From Serilophus lunatus (lineage: Eukaryota; Chordata; Aves; Passeriformes; Eurylaimidae), in NCBI GenBank assembly GCA_013399895.1, contig VXBA01001647.1:2496-66495 (forward strand): a stretch of DNA of 64,000 nt. The letters run 5' to 3'. Position 1 is the first letter of the stretch; the number at the start of each line of letters is the position of its first letter. Below the pieces are notes generated by a model, which made no database searches, was not told where the DNA came from, and saw only the letters and a list, made by a program, of their open reading frames with translations. The translations under genes and the position numbers were made by a program. Shown in pieces: positions 60,707 through 64,000 of the stretch.

Positions 60707-63700
60707 TAACTTAACTGAAGTTGAACTGATTTGCATAACTTCAAATAAAGCTTTGTGTTCCTGGTGGGGGGGAAAAAAGAGAGATTTTGAACCTGTGATC
60801 AGCTACAACTTCTCTCTTAGGTAGGTTTTCACCAAATTCAGAGAATCAATTCCATAATTCCACTTTTTTGGCCAAGTTAACTATGCCACAAGCACTGGTG
60901 TGTGATTCCATATGGCAATGACTAAGTAGTGTAAGAGTGCAACTGTGTTTTTCAATGCCATGAAAAATCTAGAGAAAAGCCAAAGTGGATGGATCCCAAA
61001 ATATTTTGAACAGGCAAACTCTTCAGTCCCAACACCTGAGAAAGTCACTGATACATGATTGGAGCATGAGTGACAACCTAAAAAACCTGTTGTTGACACA
61101 CCCTAAAGTCTAGAACTTTACTAGGAGGGGATAGTAATTGCTTTACAGTGTTATGAAATTTGTAACTTTAATAAGAAATTCTTGGGAAGATAATTTAAAA
61201 GACCCATTCACTCCTCTTGTAATTATTTATAGCTGGGGTAAAAAGGCAGCCATGGAAGAGAGTGTGTTCATCTCACCAGACATCAACATCTGCAGTGTAG
61301 GTGTCTGGCCAAACAGGACACTGAGAATGGGATGATGTGCTCTGACACAATGTGTTTTCATCTCCATTGATCATAAAGGGAGTTTGCACAGCTGGGATCT
61401 ACAGCCATTGCAAGTGGGAGCAACTTCAGACTATGGCAAAAGAAAGTTATGTAGTAGTTAGGTGCATTCAAAGATATTACAGCTGCAGTCTTTGGAATAC
61501 TCTTTTCATGTATTAAAATGATTCAATAGTACATGAAGAAAGCGAGGGAGAGGAGCTTATTTTATGATTTAAGTAATTCCTTCATTAAAAATTAGCCTCT
61601 CCATCCTTCAGGAGAGTCTTGTATCCATTTCATCTAACCTGTGACACAAGTCTTCCCATCAGCAGGGAGAAACAAAGAATGAGTGCTTCACATCTCCAGT
61701 TTGGTCTGCTGGTCAGGGTCTTTGTATGGGCCCTGCAGCACTGCTAGATTCCTCCCAACTGGAGGAGTAACTTCAAGATATCCTGGGAGTCCTGTAACAG
61801 TCCTGCTACAGGAAAAACATCTTTCATTTGAGGAGGTGGGAAAACCAGACAAGGAACAATTAAGCAGCCCAACAATTCCAAGAGACACAAATAGATGTCT
61901 AATCAAGGAAAAAGATCTCAACAATTGAAAGGCAAATGTTCTGAGCAACAGAGAAGGGCACACATTATTTGCAATCTTTAGCACAACAGTCTCCGAGTTC
62001 AGGTTTGAAAACTTGCTGTGAACGGCATAAGCTGTTTGTTTTACTTGGAGAGCATCACATGCTTCTTGCTCCTCACTTCCAACAGGAAGATTTAGGATTG
62101 TCACTTTTGCTCCAAAATTCCTGCCATGGTAAAAAGCACAAGAACCAATTGCTCGGGTGTTTCCATCAGCAACTGTTTGATCGATAGAAAATTCCCTCCC
62201 CACGTCTGCCACTCACACAGGTAGTAGAATGCTTCTGAGCACGGGAAATTAGAGACATAAGGAAAAAGCAGGAAGGAGATTTTCCAGGTCTTCCCATGTG
62301 TTGTTGGCACGTGTGCCTTGATGCACAGCTCACAGCAGACGACTGAAGTACAACAGCTTAAAGTGCAGGCAGTCATCCCTTGGATTAATTTTTAAAGAGA
62401 TTTATTTTTTTATTGTGGTCAATCCAAACCACAGTGAAAGATTTTGTTTCATTTTCACCAATCAAAGCAGGAATATTATTTTTTGCAGAAACTGCTTTTT
62501 CCATGAAAGAATTTTTCAATTGAACATTTCTGATTGGTTTTTAAATTATTTTTAGTATCCCTTGTGAGTGTCAGGTTAGGTTTCTGGATATACTGTTTAT
62601 TTTACTTTAGAAGATATAAAAATCTGATGCAGTTTGAAACTTCAGTAGTATTTTGACTGAATGCCGAGATTATAGCACTCAATAAATGCTACAAATCAAA
62701 AAAATTATAGCTTCCAGAAACTGAATTGTTTAAACAAACTTTCCAAGGCCCCAGTGAATGCCTCTCCAGGAGTGGAATGAGATGTCAGAGGAGCAAAAAC
62801 TAGTAGGTTTTGTAATTCAAGAAGGACTTTTCACTCATATATAAACTTAATGTAACCCAGACAAATTCACAAAGCATTTAAACCATGCAACAGTTTAAAT
62901 ATTCAGTTTAATAATCTAGTTGGTGTGAACTGCAATGACTGGAAATGCAGCATTATGTCTGGAAAGCACCTAACCAGGAATGTGGCACACAAAAACACCA
63001 TGCTCTTCTCTTTCTCTTTTGGGACAGTCTTCTGTTGGGGAGGTTTGAAAAAGATCACACCCTGTAAAAACACACATTCTTTCTTCTGATGTTGCTGATA
63101 CTGTTCCACATGGTTTCACATATGAAAATGTATTTGAGTAAATGCTTATTTAATAGTTTAGATTTGACCCTTCCAGTTGTAACGTTGGATTCTCTTGTTG
63201 GATAGAAACTTGAGTATTTTCAGGCAAGTCTAACAGGCATATTTGCAGGTCAGATTTTTTTTCATGTCATGAGACACTGATTAGACCTTATCTTCTTGCA
63301 CATGACCAAAGCTTGAACAAGGACTTTCTCTCCTGAGAGAATCTACCTCAAAGAAGGAATTACTGCTGAGGAATTCTCCATCAACTTTTCACACTAAAGT
63401 GATACATGCTGAAAATAAACTCCCAAAATTAATTAAGAATTTTTATCCCAAAGGTTACAGGACAGCACCAGCACCAGCTGTCTCGGCACAAAGCAGGGGT
63501 CAGAAGAAAGAGGCTGGAGGGAGGAAGGTGTTTCTTAAACCAAGTTCCCATCTCAGCCAGGGTGCTGTGGACAGACGCTCATTTATACCCTTCCAAAGGT
63601 CTACAAGCACACCTTGAGCTGACCTTGGGTACCAACTTCCAGACATGATGGCAGCAAGTGATTCATTAGTGACCCACAGTGCAGCTGGCAGGTGGCACAG

Positions 63701-64000
63701 CAGGACATGAACTCCATTAACACTGGTGGGTCAGGTAGGTTTAGATCAGTGTCAGTGTGATAAGGCTTTGACTGCTATGTGCTTTCCTCAACCACCACTG
63801 TCCTACCACAACACATCCCTCCTGGCGTCAGTCTGCCTCCCATTTCTGTGGCTGCTGCTGCACTCAGAGTCACAGCATGCCACGACATCCAGTCCAGCAT
63901 GGTGGAAAATCACTTGCTTTGTCCACCACCCAAGCAAGACGTTTGGGACTTTCCCAGGAACAGTGTGGTATCTTGGCATATTTATCTCTCCCCACTGAGG
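60707..64000. other. Unique non-coding sequence to window end
   Basis: It includes the longest open frame of the window, 174 codons on the minus strand (61688-62212). This has no recognised domain, signal or repeat, and a frame of this length is about what chance predicts once in 64 kb. A plus-strand frame of 90 codons touches the right window edge (63726-63998) and could only be judged with flanking sequence. No CR1 was recognised. Confidence 0.5.

Noticed and set aside
1..64000. CRISPR array, prophage, toxin-antitoxin or other bacterial-type system
   Set aside because: No spaced direct repeats, no long gene-dense strand and no bacterial-type gene signals. CR1 elements and vertebrate microsatellites show that this is animal nuclear DNA.

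Overview
The window reads as bird nuclear DNA, either intergenic or deep intronic. The main evidence is the repeat content. At least 14 separate pieces of the CR1 family of LINE (non-LTR) retrotransposons can be recognised. Several of them end in the typical avian CR1 3' terminus, a 'TTCCAACC...ATTCTATGATTCTATG'-type end. The rest is moderately AT-rich and CpG-poor, and it carries vertebrate-type microsatellites: (GT)26, (GATA)17, a long pyrimidine tract and A-rich tracts. Other amniotes with CR1 (crocodilians, turtles) cannot be fully excluded. The young CR1 3' ends look most like those of birds. I cannot name the species, chromosome or neighbouring genes.

No host protein-coding gene, exon, rRNA, tRNA or CpG-island promoter could be supported. 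Open frames are short, start at arbitrary codons and occur on both strands. The longest are 174 and 151 codons, about what chance gives in 64 kb. The only recognisable protein-like sequence is decayed CR1 ORF2 (reverse transcriptase and its C-terminal region) at three places: 38485-38748 (-), 39863-40745 (+) and about 45885-46540 (-). A fourth short C-terminal piece lies in the CR1 tail at 50938-51108 (+).

Layout: 1-20179 has simple repeats and no CR1 that I can recognise. 20180-34562 holds six scattered CR1 tails. 38172-46600 is the most repeat-dense part. It holds a 575-bp CR1 on the minus strand, a 930-bp internally deleted CR1 on the plus strand, and a very old CR1 reverse-transcriptase copy that has been split by a younger CR1 tail. 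50938-55117 holds five more CR1 tails in about 4 kb. 55118-64000 has no recognised CR1 and contains a compact candidate homeodomain/octamer regulatory cluster near 55383-55434.

I found no sign of a new multi-gene system. The points most worth a second look are the nested CR1 chronology, the internally deleted CR1, the CR1-free first 20 kb, the candidate regulatory cluster near 55.4 kb, and several perfect palindromes or hairpins.
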